A stretch of DNA of 64,000 nt. Source: Halorussus limi (lineage in GTDB: Archaea; Halobacteriota; Halobacteria; Halobacteriales; Haladaptataceae). The notes beneath the pieces were generated by a model that worked only from the letters and a program-made list of their open reading frames with translations, searched no databases and was not told the origin of the DNA. Positions 16,714 through 25,055 of the stretch are shown in pieces (positions within the stretch are counted from its first letter, which is position 1; each line of letters begins with the position of its first letter). Location: positions 124,001 through 188,000 of the forward strand of contig NZ_CP096661.1 in NCBI RefSeq assembly GCF_023238205.1, in the 5' to 3' direction. The translations under genes were made by a program, and so were the position numbers.

Positions 16714-17214
16714 ATGAGTGCGCTCACTCCGTTACTCACCGCTAGTGAGCTATTCCCGCGAGGGGTTCTGCCGTATCTCCTTGGCGGACTCCTCGTCGGC
16801 CTCGGGGCCGCGGTCATCTATCTGGCCACGGGCATCATCGCGGGCGCGAGCACGTTCCTCGAATCGACGCTGTCGTACGTCTCGGACGTACCGCGGTTCA
16901 ACCGCTTCAAGTACGTCCGGTCGCGTGGCTGGCGGCTGGTGTTCACCGCTGGCATCGTCAGCGGCGCGGCCGTCTGGGGACTCGTCCTCGCGCCGGACCC
17001 CGGCATCTGGACGACCGACGTCCAGTGGTGGCGATTACTCGGAGGTGGCTTCCTCGTCGGCGTCGGGACGCGACTCGGTAAGGGGTGTACTTCGGGCCAC
17101 GGGGTCTGTGGCACGGGGTCGCTCTCGAACACATCGCTGGTGAACGTCGCCACGTTCCTGACCGTCGCCATCGGAACTGCCCAACTGGTGCAGGCACTGG
17201 GGGTGAGTCCATGA
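16714..17214 (+). CDS. YeeE/YedE sulfur transporter, first half
   Basis: 166 residues with about four membrane helices. The signature loop LGKGCTSGHGVCGTG holds the cysteine that relays thiosulfate or sulfane sulfur in TsuA/YeeE transporters. It begins one base after the rhodanese-MBL stop and ends overlapping the second half by four bases (ATGA). In bacteria such proteins are often single chains of about 350 residues; here, as in many SoxT-like/PmpA-PmpB-like systems, two half-size chains should pair in the membrane. Likely imports thiosulfate or sulfur-bearing thiols. Confidence 0.88.
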   Translation: MSALTPLLTASELFPRGVLPYLLGGLLVGLGAAVIYLATGIIAGASTFLESTLSYVSDVPRFNRFKYVRSRGWRLVFTAGIVSGAAVWGLVLAPDPGIWTTDVQWWRLLGGGFLVGVGTRLGKGCTSGHGVCGTGSLSNTSLVNVATFLTVAIGTAQLVQALGVSP

Positions 17215-17678
17215 CTGGAAACGACCGTAGTCCGTTGTTCCTGCCCGTGATCTACCTCGGCGGGCTGATCTTCGGCTTCGGACTCGCCATCAGCGGGATG
17301 GCCCGCCCGGAGGTCGTACTGGACTTCCTCCAGTTCGACGACTTGGGCCTCCTGTTCGTGATGGGCGGTGCGGCGGTCGTGACCGGTATCACGTTCACGG
17401 TCGCCACGCGGTACCTCGGCGATGCTCCGCTGACCGGCCGGGAGTACACCCGCCGACTCAAGGACTTCGACCGGAACGTCGTCATCGGCGGGGCCATCTT
17501 CGGCGTCGGCTGGGGGCTGTCGGGCATCTGTCCCGGCGCCGCGTACGCCAGTTTCGGAGTCGGCAACTACCCCATCCTGTACGCCGTCGCGGGGATGTTC
17601 CTCGGCGCGTACGCACAGGGGTATTGGCGCGCCCGCCAATCGAACGACGCCGACGCAGCTGACGCCACTTCGGGATAA
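17211..17678 (+). CDS. YeeE/YedE sulfur transporter, second half
   Basis: 155 residues from the ATG at 17211, chosen because it overlaps the upstream stop. About four membrane helices; signature motifs LIFGFGLAISGMARP and GWGLSGICPGAAY, the latter with the conserved cysteine. Complements the first half; both show the G-rich half-helix turns of the family. Translationally coupled, so equal stoichiometry is expected. Confidence 0.88.
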   Translation: MTGNDRSPLFLPVIYLGGLIFGFGLAISGMARPEVVLDFLQFDDLGLLFVMGGAAVVTGITFTVATRYLGDAPLTGREYTRRLKDFDRNVVIGGAIFGVGWGLSGICPGAAYASFGVGNYPILYAVAGMFLGAYAQGYWRARQSNDADAADATSG

Positions 17679-17812
17679 TCCATTTTCGGCGATCTCGCGT
17701 CTATTCACGGTAGTCAGACAAGTTCTTCGACTTACTTCTGCGCTCTCACTGCTCGGAGTACACAACCGAGAGAGCGTCATTAGTAAATTCCCGTAGTGCG
17801 AAATTGGGTCTG

Positions 17813-18181
17813 ATGAGCAAGATTCGTCCCGGTGAACTCGACGACCGCCGTTCGAACGAGGACGTGGTCGTCCTCGATATTCGGCCGCGCGAGGACTACC
17901 AGAGGGACCACATCGAAGGGAGTCACAACGCACCAGTATACGGTGACTTACGCCAGGGTAACACCGGATCACTAGACGACTATCTAGACCAGATTCCGAA
18001 CGACAGTAAAGTGGTCACGGTCTGCAAGGCCGGGGTAGTCGCACAGAAAGCCACTACTCACCTCGAAGAACAGGGGTACGACGCAACGACGCTCAGTGGC
18101 GGGTATACTGGTTGGCGACACTACGCCGAGAATACGCTACTGTATCGTGTGTTATCGACCCTTCGCCGATTTCTGCCCTGA
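17813..18181 (+). CDS. single-domain rhodanese sulfurtransferase
   Basis: 122 residues from the ATG at 17813 (a TTG at 17804 would add three). One rhodanese domain: VVVLDIRPREDYQRDHIEGS, active-site loop VCKAGVVA with C71, and GYDATTLSGGYTGWRHY. A basic amphipathic tail (YRVLSTLRRFLP) might touch the membrane. It sits 134 bases after the YeeE/YedE pair and could load imported sulfur onto a carrier such as TusA; that role is inferred from context. No AGTATTG dyad seen before it. Confidence 0.88.
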   Translation: MSKIRPGELDDRRSNEDVVVLDIRPREDYQRDHIEGSHNAPVYGDLRQGNTGSLDDYLDQIPNDSKVVTVCKAGVVAQKATTHLEEQGYDATTLSGGYTGWRHYAENTLLYRVLSTLRRFLP

Positions 18182-18346
18182 CTGGGTACGCGCTCTCCGA
18201 GCTGAATAGGCGTTCGCCGAAGCACACGTGTTTCTCGTGCGGTTCAGCTGTCGATTGTTAGTGCTAGGGAGAACACCGAGTAGCCGACGGGCATGGGTAT
18301 AGCTATTCGTAACTTATGCATAACAATCAGTAGGTTACGCGAATAT

Positions 18347-18371
18347 AGTATTGTGTTGTGGGTGCAAAACT
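18347..18371 (+). promoter_or_regulatory. dyad AGTATTG-N11-CAAAACT upstream of the small membrane protein and TauE genes
   Basis: AGTATTG (18347-18353), eleven bases, CAAAACT (18365-18371), six of seven matching the perfect arm. It lies about 80 bases before the start at 18449. A second CAATACT occurs at 18424-18430. A TTATTACC TATA-like stretch follows the dyad. Confidence 0.5.
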
Positions 18372-18448
18372 GTTATTACCTTCGGCTGGTTACTCGGTAA
18401 TGTGCAGATATCAATGAAACGCGCAATACTGAAATCGGAGGTTCCGTA

Positions 18449-18598
18449 ATGCTTGGAATCGAGACGCTGGACGGTCCCGCGAGGGCCGTCGCACAAGTCA
18501 GCCTTGTCCTCGCCGAGGCCTTGGTACTCTACGTCGTCTACGGCGGTCTCTCGGCCGCCGTCGGCGACCGAATCACCAACGCGGTTCGAGGAACCTGA
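18449..18598 (+). CDS. 49-residue membrane protein (DUF7512-like) coupled to TauE/SafE
   Basis: A frame of 49 codons: MLGIETLDGPARAVAQVSLV, one hydrophobic helix (SLVLAEALVLYVVYGGL) and a short tail. A GGAGGT ribosome-binding site lies five bases before its ATG, and its stop is two bases before the TauE/SafE start. Small proteins like this precede TauE/SafE genes in other haloarchaea (DUF7512, from memory), suggesting an accessory subunit. Not a fragment: it has its own start, RBS and stop. Confidence 0.65.
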   Translation: MLGIETLDGPARAVAQVSLVLAEALVLYVVYGGLSAAVGDRITNAVRGT

Positions 18599-18600
18599 CC

Positions 18601-19590
18601 ATGGCGATACTCGGAATGAGCGTAGTGACGCTCGCGATGTTCGTCGGGTTCGGCCTGCTCATTGGAACCCTGTTCGGGTTCTTCGGAATGGGCGGCTCGT
18701 TCCTCGTCACCCCGGCGCTCCTCGTGATGGGCTACGAGCCGAAAGTCGCCGTTGGGAGCGGACTCGCGTTCGTCTTCGGGACGAGCGTCATCGGCGCGCT
18801 ACGCCACCGAAATCACGGACAGGTCGACTATAAACTGGCACTGATCATGACGATAGCGATGACACTCGGTATCGAGGGCGGCAAGTACGTCGTCCTCTTC
18901 CTCGAGGAGGCGGGGATATCGGGTATCGTCATCAGCGTGGCGTACGTTGGTCTGTTGGCCGCGGTAGGCCTGCTAACCTTGCGTGATGCCCGTTCGACGG
19001 ACGACGGGGAAGTTAGCTTCGACCTCTCGGAGACGGTCCAGTCGATAGAAATCCCGCCGATGGTCGAGTTGACCGGCGGCGTCCGCGTCTCCGCGGTCAT
19101 CATCTTCGCCGTCGGATTGGCGATCGGCGTCCTGTCGGGCTTCCTCGGCGTTGGCGGCGGATTCCTGCTGATGCCCGCGATGATGTACGGGCTCGGGGTG
19201 CCCGCGGCGGTCGCAGTGGGTACCGACATCCTACAGATCACCATCTCGGGGGCGTTCGGTGCCTTCACCTACGCCCGGACTGGATCCATCGCGCTCCCGG
19301 TTGTCGTCTCGCTGCTAGCTGGGAGTGCCCTCGGTGCTCGCGTCGGGGCGGGCGCGACCAAACTCGTCGACGAGGACGATATCAAGGGCTACTTCGCCGC
19401 GATGCTGCTTGCAGGTAGCGTCGCCGTCGCCTCGAAGAAACTCTCCACCGCCTACGGCATCGAGGTGTTGCAGACGGTGAGTATCGCGCTCATCTTCGGC
19501 GCGGCCGTCCTCGTATCTGGTGCCGTCGTGTTTAGTGCAGTACAGGAACTGCGCGACGAGTCGTCTGCCCGGACGGCCACCGCCGACTGA
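18601..19590 (+). CDS. TauE/SafE-family sulfite/organosulfonate exporter
   Basis: 329 residues, about eight membrane helices. The two-fold repeat typical of the family is visible: LLIGTLFGFFGMGGSFLVTP near the start and GVLSGFLGVGGGFLLMPAMM around residue 175, each followed by an AVxxGT/S segment. Members export sulfite or sulfonates or take up sulfur anions. Beside persulfide oxidation genes, sulfite export is the simplest proposal. Coupled to the small upstream membrane protein. Confidence 0.88.
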   Translation: MAILGMSVVTLAMFVGFGLLIGTLFGFFGMGGSFLVTPALLVMGYEPKVAVGSGLAFVFGTSVIGALRHRNHGQVDYKLALIMTIAMTLGIEGGKYVVLFLEEAGISGIVISVAYVGLLAAVGLLTLRDARSTDDGEVSFDLSETVQSIEIPPMVELTGGVRVSAVIIFAVGLAIGVLSGFLGVGGGFLLMPAMMYGLGVPAAVAVGTDILQITISGAFGAFTYARTGSIALPVVVSLLAGSALGARVGAGATKLVDEDDIKGYFAAMLLAGSVAVASKKLSTAYGIEVLQTVSIALIFGAAVLVSGAVVFSAVQELRDESSARTATAD

Positions 19591-19718
19591 TTACGCTCCG
19601 GTTCAGTCGCCGTTCGACCGACGCGATTCAGTTTTTGTTGCAGTTTGATTCTCTATGTGGGAGTTCGACGACGGACGGACGAAGATAGAGCCGACGAGTT
19701 TAAGAGGGACCATTGCTT

Positions 19719-19743
19719 AGTATTGGGTGTAATGAGCAATACT
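19719..19743 (+). promoter_or_regulatory. perfect dyad AGTATTG-N11-CAATACT at the second rhodanese-MBL gene
   Basis: AGTATTG (19719-19725), eleven bases, CAATACT (19737-19743): both arms are exact inverted copies. The dyad spans the ATG at 19732. A GTTTAAGAG TATA-like box at about 19698 places the transcription start near 19727, inside the dyad. Binding here should block transcription, so the site looks like a repressor operator. Confidence 0.6.
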
Positions 19744-20856
19744 AACTTCGACCCGTCGGAAGTCGCCCGGCGTGTCCGAGAAGACGACGCCGAGGACCTC
19801 TTCGTGCTTGACGTGCGGAACAAGGACGATTACGAGGAGTGGCGTATCGCAGATAGCGAGAACGTGCCCATCTACGACGAACTCCTCGAGTACGACTACT
19901 CGGGGCTAGAGGACAACCTCGACGAACTCCCCGAGGACGAGGAGATCGCAGTAGTCTGCGTCGGCGGTGTCACGTCGGCTCGCGCCGCAGAGTTCCTCCG
20001 CGAACACGGTTACGACGCGAAGTCGGTCGAGGATGGAATGAACGGCTGGGGCCGCGTCCACCGAGAGTACGAGGTCGACGATGTCGACGGTGTCGTTCAG
20101 ATCGTTCGCCCCGGTACGGGCTGTGTCTCGTATCTGGTACACGACGGCGACGAGGCCCTCGTGGTCGACCCGAGCCAGTACGTCGACCAGTACCTGAACG
20201 CGGCCGACGACCGCGACCTCGACATCGTTGGCGTCGCGGACACCCACGCCCACGCCGATCACGTCTCGGGGGCACGCCGCCTCGCCGGCGAACTCGACGT
20301 CCCGTACTACCTCCACGAGGACGACACCGGTGAACTTAACGAGGTCAGTAAAATCGAAGACGGTGAGACGCTCACCGTCGGTGACCGAGACGTCGACGTA
20401 ATCTATACGCCCGGCCACACGCCCGGTAGCGTCTCGTTCGAAGTCGACGATGCGCTCCTCTCGGGAGACACCCTGTTCCTCCGGAGCGTCGGTCGTCCCG
20501 ACCTCGAAGATAGCTCCGAGGACGCTGTTCGAGAAGCCGCCGGTCAGTTGTTCGACAGCCTCGACCGCGTGACCGACCTGGGCGACGCTAAGGTCGTCCT
20601 GCCGGGCCACTTCAGCGACGAGGAGATTCGCCCGCTGGCAACCGAACTCGGGGCGCTTCGGTCAGAGACCGACAACGAACTTGTCGGCTACGTCGAAGAC
20701 GGGGATCAGGAGGCGTTCGTCGAAACCATCGTCGAGAGCCTCTCGGACGAACCTGCGAACTACAACGAAATCAAGCAGATCAACTGGGGTAAAGAGCAAC
20801 CCGGCGGCGACACCGAGGCGCTCGAACTCGGCCCCAACAACTGCGCCGCGAACTAG
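19732..20856 (+). CDS. rhodanese-metallo-beta-lactamase fusion (persulfide-dioxygenase-like), copy 2
   Basis: 374 residues from the ATG at 19732, which lies in the dyad; the longer frame from 19645 has no support. Rhodanese domain residues 5-110 with C76 in VVCVGGVTS; MBL domain with HAHADH (H172, H174, D176, H177), H229 in TPGHTPG, D246 in SGDTLF and H293 in LPGHF. Tail ends LELGPNNCAAN with C371. Same architecture as the copies at 15531 and 25880, but clearly diverged, so an old duplication. It stands alone with its own promoter. Confidence 0.88.
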   Translation: MSNTNFDPSEVARRVREDDAEDLFVLDVRNKDDYEEWRIADSENVPIYDELLEYDYSGLEDNLDELPEDEEIAVVCVGGVTSARAAEFLREHGYDAKSVEDGMNGWGRVHREYEVDDVDGVVQIVRPGTGCVSYLVHDGDEALVVDPSQYVDQYLNAADDRDLDIVGVADTHAHADHVSGARRLAGELDVPYYLHEDDTGELNEVSKIEDGETLTVGDRDVDVIYTPGHTPGSVSFEVDDALLSGDTLFLRSVGRPDLEDSSEDAVREAAGQLFDSLDRVTDLGDAKVVLPGHFSDEEIRPLATELGALRSETDNELVGYVEDGDQEAFVETIVESLSDEPANYNEIKQINWGKEQPGGDTEALELGPNNCAAN

Positions 20857-20940
20857 AGCAGTCCCCTCTCGCAGTACGCAGTCACTTTTTACAGTAACAG
20901 GGACGCTTTTAGAGTGCCGGCAGCCTTGATAACCGGTCAG

Positions 20941-20950
20941 AATATTTAAC
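20941..20950 (+). promoter_or_regulatory. TATA box of the DsbA-like gene
   Basis: AATATTTAAC at 20941-20950 lies about 28 bases before 20973, so transcription should begin within a few bases of the ATG at 20976 (leaderless). No AGTATTG dyad is seen here. Confidence 0.5.
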
Positions 20951-20975
20951 TTCGGCCGGTGTATTTTGTGCACCA

Positions 20976-21722
20976 ATGGATATAAAGAACAAGACTACGC
21001 GGCGCGCACTACTCGGAGCAGTCGGCGCGACGGTCGCCGGGGGCGGTATCGCATACGGCGTTCTCAACCCTCAAGATAATCGAGCGTCTGGTGGCAAGGT
21101 ATCACCGCCAGTATCGGTGAATATGTACCGGAGCGACGCCAAACTGACATCTGGAATCGACCTCGCGAGGAAACCCGTCATGGGGTCGACGGACGCCGAC
21201 CTCGACGTCTACTATTGGAGTGATTTCCAGTGTCCGTTCTGTAACCGGTTCGAGCAGAACACCTTTCCGAAACTGATTCGAGAACACGTCAAAACAGGTG
21301 ACGCACGGGTCGTCTTCATCGAGTTCCCGTACATCGGCGATGCGTCAATGACGGGAGCAGTAGCCGCCAAGTGCGTCTGGCGGCAGGTCCGCGAAGAGTC
21401 GCCGGAGACCTACTGGGCGTGGCACTCGGAGGTATTCGACGCGCAGGAGAAGCCGAACTCCGGATGGCTTACGCGGGAGAAACTCGTGGGCATCGCCGCA
21501 CGCGTCCCTAATCTCGACCGGCAGAAGGTGGAGTCGTGTCTGAGTTCAACCCGGGAATCCTTGGTAAAGGAAGTTCAGGAGGAGATGGCCCGCGCCAAGT
21601 CGTTCGGCGTTCGCGGGACTCCGGCCTTCGTTTTCTACAACCCCCAGACCGAAAAAGCAGGGAAACTAGTCGGGGCACAACCGTACGACCGCTTTCAATC
21701 GGCAATCGAAAACCTCCAGTAA
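20976..21722 (+). CDS. exported DsbA-family thiol oxidoreductase
   Basis: 248 residues. N-terminal Arg-Arg (TTRRALLG) and a glycine/alanine-rich hydrophobic segment (residues 11-30) suggest Tat export, perhaps with membrane anchoring. The thioredoxin-like domain has YYWSDFQCPFCNRFE with C86-PF-C89, an inserted helical domain and the cis-proline VRGTPAFVFYN. CPFC is the DsbA/DsbG-like thioredoxin_4 active site. It would handle disulfides or sulfane sulfur on the outer face. Stop is three bases before the CxxC membrane protein, forming a two-gene unit. Confidence 0.85.
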   Translation: MDIKNKTTRRALLGAVGATVAGGGIAYGVLNPQDNRASGGKVSPPVSVNMYRSDAKLTSGIDLARKPVMGSTDADLDVYYWSDFQCPFCNRFEQNTFPKLIREHVKTGDARVVFIEFPYIGDASMTGAVAAKCVWRQVREESPETYWAWHSEVFDAQEKPNSGWLTREKLVGIAARVPNLDRQKVESCLSSTRESLVKEVQEEMARAKSFGVRGTPAFVFYNPQTEKAGKLVGAQPYDRFQSAIENLQ

Positions 21723-21725
21723 GTT

Positions 21726-22265
21726 ATGACGGGGCAATCCACTGGGCGACGACTGACGACGAGCGCGAGTCGATTGGCGGACGCGCTGCTGTTCCCCGCA
21801 ACGTCGGGCCAGCGATTGGCGCTTGCGGCCGCTATCGCCGGAGTGACATACTTCGTGTTGATCCTTACCACGTTCCCGGAGTACTCGGTACAACTGTTGA
21901 GTGCTGGCGTGAGTTACGTGGATGACGCAGTCATCGCACTAACACAGAACGTTTACCGGACCAACGGGCTAGTCGGTCTTGGACTGGTCTATCTATATGC
22001 GCTGCTGACAGGCATCACAGCCACGAACGCGATAGCGGAAGTTCGACTGGCGGGCGTCTCGCAGTCGAAGGATTTGCTCGGCGTCGCGCCCGGCCTCGTC
22101 GCGTCGGGTTGTGCAAGTTGCGGTGCTGGTCTGCTCGGAGTCCTCGGACTTGCAGGCGTGCTCGCGGCGCTTCCGTTCCACGGGAACCTGGTCCGAGCAG
22201 GTGGCTTGTTGCTGTTACTGTCTTTTCTCGCTCGGTCTGGTGATCCCCGCACGTGTGATGTTTGA
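21726..22265 (+). CDS. membrane protein with a CASC motif, partner of the DsbA-like protein
   Basis: 179 residues with about four membrane helices. A cysteine pair C129-AS-C132 in LVASGCASCGAGLLG sits at the start of a hydrophobic segment, an arrangement reminiscent of membrane electron-transfer proteins (CcdA-, VKOR- or DsbB-like), though no such family is identified. It begins three bases after the DsbA-like gene. I infer that it exchanges electrons or disulfides with that partner. The C-terminus is short (GDPRTCDV). Confidence 0.65.
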   Translation: MTGQSTGRRLTTSASRLADALLFPATSGQRLALAAAIAGVTYFVLILTTFPEYSVQLLSAGVSYVDDAVIALTQNVYRTNGLVGLGLVYLYALLTGITATNAIAEVRLAGVSQSKDLLGVAPGLVASGCASCGAGLLGVLGLAGVLAALPFHGNLVRAGGLLLLLSFLARSGDPRTCDV

Positions 22266-22284
22266 AGCGCCACCTCTGTTTCTC

Positions 22285-22318
22285 AGTATTGTGGAATCTG
22301 CGAAATTCTTTATACGTG
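22285..22318 (+). promoter_or_regulatory. AGTATTG dyad and TATA box before the CoA-disulfide-reductase-like gene
   Basis: AGTATTG (22285-22291), eleven bases, AAATTCT (22303-22309), five of seven matching CAATACT. A TTCTTTATACG box at about 22305-22315 overlaps the second arm and is 22-30 bases from the ATG at 22337. Here the dyad overlaps the upstream edge of the TATA box. Confidence 0.5.
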
Positions 22319-22336
22319 GAGGGCCTATTCTTTCAC

Positions 22337-23683
22337 ATGGAGCAACCCTTCGTCATAGTAGGCGGGGACGCCGCAGGGATGAGCGCCGCAAGTAAAGCGA
22401 AGCGCGAGGACCCAGACCGCGACGTGATCGTCTTCGAGAAGGGCCGGTGGGTTTCATACGCCGCCTGCGGGATGCCGTACTACGTCAAGGGCGAGGTCGA
22501 GGACTTGGACGACCTCGTGTCGCTGACGCCCGAACAGGTCGTCGAGAACCGGAATATCGACCTCCGCACGGACCACGAAGTGGTCGCAATCGACCCCGAG
22601 AGCGAGACCGTCACCGTGTCGGCCGACGGCGAGGAGTTCGAACAGCCGTACGGCGACCTGCTTGTGGCGACCGGCGCCCACGCCGTCGAACCTCCGTTTG
22701 ACGGGATGGACCTTGACGGCGTGTTCACGATTCACGACATGGACGAGGCCGACGCCATCGAGCGCTACGTCACAGAGAACATGCCTGAGACGGCCGCCGT
22801 CGTGGGCGGTGGCTACGTCGGTATCGAGATGGCTGAAGCCCTCTCCGAGCGCGGCGCGACAGTCCACCTCTATGAGATGTTGCCCCACGTCCTCCGACCG
22901 TTCGGCGAGGCGGTCGCCGAGCACGTCGAGGACCACCTCCGCGAGCAGGGTGTGAACCTCTACCTCGACACGCCCGTCTCGGGATTCAAAGGTGAAGACG
23001 CTGTGGCGGCCGTCGAACTCGAAGCTGAGACGGTGCCGGCGGACATCGCCATCGTCGGCGTTGGGGTCGCGCCGAACGTCGAACTCGCTGAGAACGCTAG
23101 CATCGAACTCGGACCGACCGGCGCGATTGCAACCGACGAGTTCGGGCGGACGAACTACGAGAACGTCTACGCGGCAGGCGACTGTGCCGAGGCGACTAAC
23201 GTCGTCACCGGCGAATCTGACCACGTACCCCTCGCCCTTACCGCTAACCGGGCAGGTCGGGCCATCGGTCAGACCGTCACCGGGACGCCGACCCGCGTCG
23301 GCGAGATCGCCGGGACGGCTATCGTGAAGGCGTTTGACCTCGGTGCAGCTCGAACCGGAATCGTAGACAAAGAGGCCGCTCGCGAGGCCGGATTCGACCC
23401 CGTCTCGGTAACAATTACGGACGAAACCCGCGCGGACTACTATCCCGGTGCGGAGGAATTGACCGCTACCCTCCTTGCCGACCGCGGGACGGGGAAGGTC
23501 CTTGGCGGAAGCGTCGTCGGGCGCGAGGGAGCCAAGCGGATCGACACGGTTGCGACCGCGCTCCACGCCGAGATGACCGTGACCGAACTCCAGAATCTAG
23601 ACCTCGCGTACGCACCCCCGTTCAGTCCGGTATGGGACCCGATTCTCACCGCTGCAAAGGTCCTCGGCGGTAAACTAGAGTGA
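22337..23683 (+). CDS. CoA-disulfide / persulfide reductase-like flavoprotein
   Basis: 448 residues from the ATG at 22337, chosen because the TATA box lies just upstream. FAD motif VIVGGDAAGM, single redox cysteine C44 in SYAACGMPYY, NAD(P)-binding VVGGGYVGIEMAEAL, NVYAAGDCAEATN, and a C-terminal dimerisation domain with AYAPPFSPVWDP. A lone N-terminal cysteine marks the CoA-disulfide reductase/NADH oxidase/Npsr group, which reduce CoA-disulfide, persulfides or polysulfide. The C-terminal rhodanese of some relatives is absent. Followed six bases later by an M20 peptidase. Confidence 0.87.
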   Translation: MEQPFVIVGGDAAGMSAASKAKREDPDRDVIVFEKGRWVSYAACGMPYYVKGEVEDLDDLVSLTPEQVVENRNIDLRTDHEVVAIDPESETVTVSADGEEFEQPYGDLLVATGAHAVEPPFDGMDLDGVFTIHDMDEADAIERYVTENMPETAAVVGGGYVGIEMAEALSERGATVHLYEMLPHVLRPFGEAVAEHVEDHLREQGVNLYLDTPVSGFKGEDAVAAVELEAETVPADIAIVGVGVAPNVELAENASIELGPTGAIATDEFGRTNYENVYAAGDCAEATNVVTGESDHVPLALTANRAGRAIGQTVTGTPTRVGEIAGTAIVKAFDLGAARTGIVDKEAAREAGFDPVSVTITDETRADYYPGAEELTATLLADRGTGKVLGGSVVGREGAKRIDTVATALHAEMTVTELQNLDLAYAPPFSPVWDPILTAAKVLGGKLE

Positions 23684-23689
23684 TTAACG

Positions 23690-24970
23690 GTGGCGACTCC
23701 GACATCCATCGTCGACGGTCTCGTCGACGATCCTGCTTCCCTCGTCGACGTAGCGCTCGAACTACTTACGGTGGACACGTCAAATCCGCCGGGCGACACC
23801 CGCGAAATTGTCGCCCTGCTGGAGTCGTATCTCGCCGACTCCGATATAAAAACCCAGCAGTTCGCGGTTGACGAGTCGAAGCCGAACCTGCTGGCGACGA
23901 GACCCGGTAAACGCGAGACAACGCTACTGTTTACCGGCCACCTCGACACCATTCCGTACGACGAAGAGGCGTGGACACACGACCCATTGGGCGAGAGAGC
24001 GGGCGACCGAATCTACGGCCGTGGAGCGACCGACATGAAAGGGGCGGTCGCCGCGATGCTGATGGTCGCCCGCGCATTCGCAGAGGAGGACGAGCGACCT
24101 CCGGTCACACTTCAATTTGCGTTCGTCAGCGATGAGGAGGTTGCAGGTGACGCCGGATTACCCGCGTTGCTCGACGTCGGACACCTCGACGCTGACGCCT
24201 GCGTCATCGGTGAACCGACCTGCGAGCGCGGCCGCCACTCGGTCACCGTCGCGGACAGAGGGAGCATCTGGCTGACGCTTGAAGCGACCGGCGAAGCCGC
24301 TCACGGCTCGCGTCCGATGCTCGGCCGGAACGCCATCGATCGGCTTTGGGCTGCCGTCGAAGCGGTTCGGACCCAGCTTCGGGAGCGCGACCTCTCGCTA
24401 CCTTCCGCGGTCGAGCAAATCGTCGACGAGTCCGTCGAGTACTACGCACCGTCGATGGGTGCAGACACCGCGAGACGTCTATTTACGCACCCAACTGTCA
24501 ACTTGGGCATCATCGAGGGCGGTGAGAGCGTCAATACGGTCCCCCAAACGGCGCGGGCGCAACTCGACGTCCGCCTCACGGCCGGCGTCGACACGGAAGC
24601 AGTGCTGGCCGACGTTCGAGACTGCATCGTTAATCACGAGGGCGTCACCGTCGCCGACGTCTCCTGGAGCGTCGGCACCTACGAGAACCTTGCGAGTCCC
24701 CTCGTCGAGTCCGTGGCTGCGACCGCGGAGGACGTTACAGGTGACCGCATCTACCGGCGGAGCGCGACCGGCGGTGGGGACGCCAAGACGCTTCGCAACG
24801 CCGGCGTACCGACAGTCGAGTTCGCGCTGGGTACCGACACGGTCCACGCGCCAGACGAGTACATCACGATCGACGCACTCCTCGATAACACACGGGTATA
24901 CGCCGGATTACCGAGCGCCTTCGCCACGGCAGTCGACGAATCGTCAGACAACTCCGTACAAAGAGGATAG
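23690..24970 (+). CDS. M20-family metallopeptidase (ArgE/DapE/ACY1-like)
   Basis: 426 residues from a GTG at 23690. Two-zinc amidohydrolase motifs: LLFTGHLDTIP, IYGRGATDMKGAVAAM, VSDEEVAGDAG, CVIGEPT, the dimerisation domain with AAHGSRP, and a terminal TVHAPDEYI histidine. The family removes acyl or aminoacyl groups from small amides and dipeptides. The tight link with the disulfide reductase suggests a thiol-containing amide, for example a gamma-glutamylcysteine or acyl-cysteine derivative, but this is speculation; a nutritional deacylase is possible. Confidence 0.82.
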   Translation: MATPTSIVDGLVDDPASLVDVALELLTVDTSNPPGDTREIVALLESYLADSDIKTQQFAVDESKPNLLATRPGKRETTLLFTGHLDTIPYDEEAWTHDPLGERAGDRIYGRGATDMKGAVAAMLMVARAFAEEDERPPVTLQFAFVSDEEVAGDAGLPALLDVGHLDADACVIGEPTCERGRHSVTVADRGSIWLTLEATGEAAHGSRPMLGRNAIDRLWAAVEAVRTQLRERDLSLPSAVEQIVDESVEYYAPSMGADTARRLFTHPTVNLGIIEGGESVNTVPQTARAQLDVRLTAGVDTEAVLADVRDCIVNHEGVTVADVSWSVGTYENLASPLVESVAATAEDVTGDRIYRRSATGGGDAKTLRNAGVPTVEFALGTDTVHAPDEYITIDALLDNTRVYAGLPSAFATAVDESSDNSVQRG

Positions 24971-25055
24971 AAGGGAACGTAGCTGAGACTGTACTTGAGG
25001 GCTCAATGTACGACCAACGGGGGTAATCGATCAGGTGCCGGCAGAATACAGAACT

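Noticed and set aside
19645-19731. 29-codon extension of rhodanese-MBL copy 2
   Set aside because: It covers the promoter and dyad and has no counterpart in the other copies.
22262-22336. 25-codon upstream extension of the CoA-disulfide-reductase-like gene
   Set aside because: It would include the AGTATTG dyad and the TATA box; the FAD motif begins right after the ATG at 22337.
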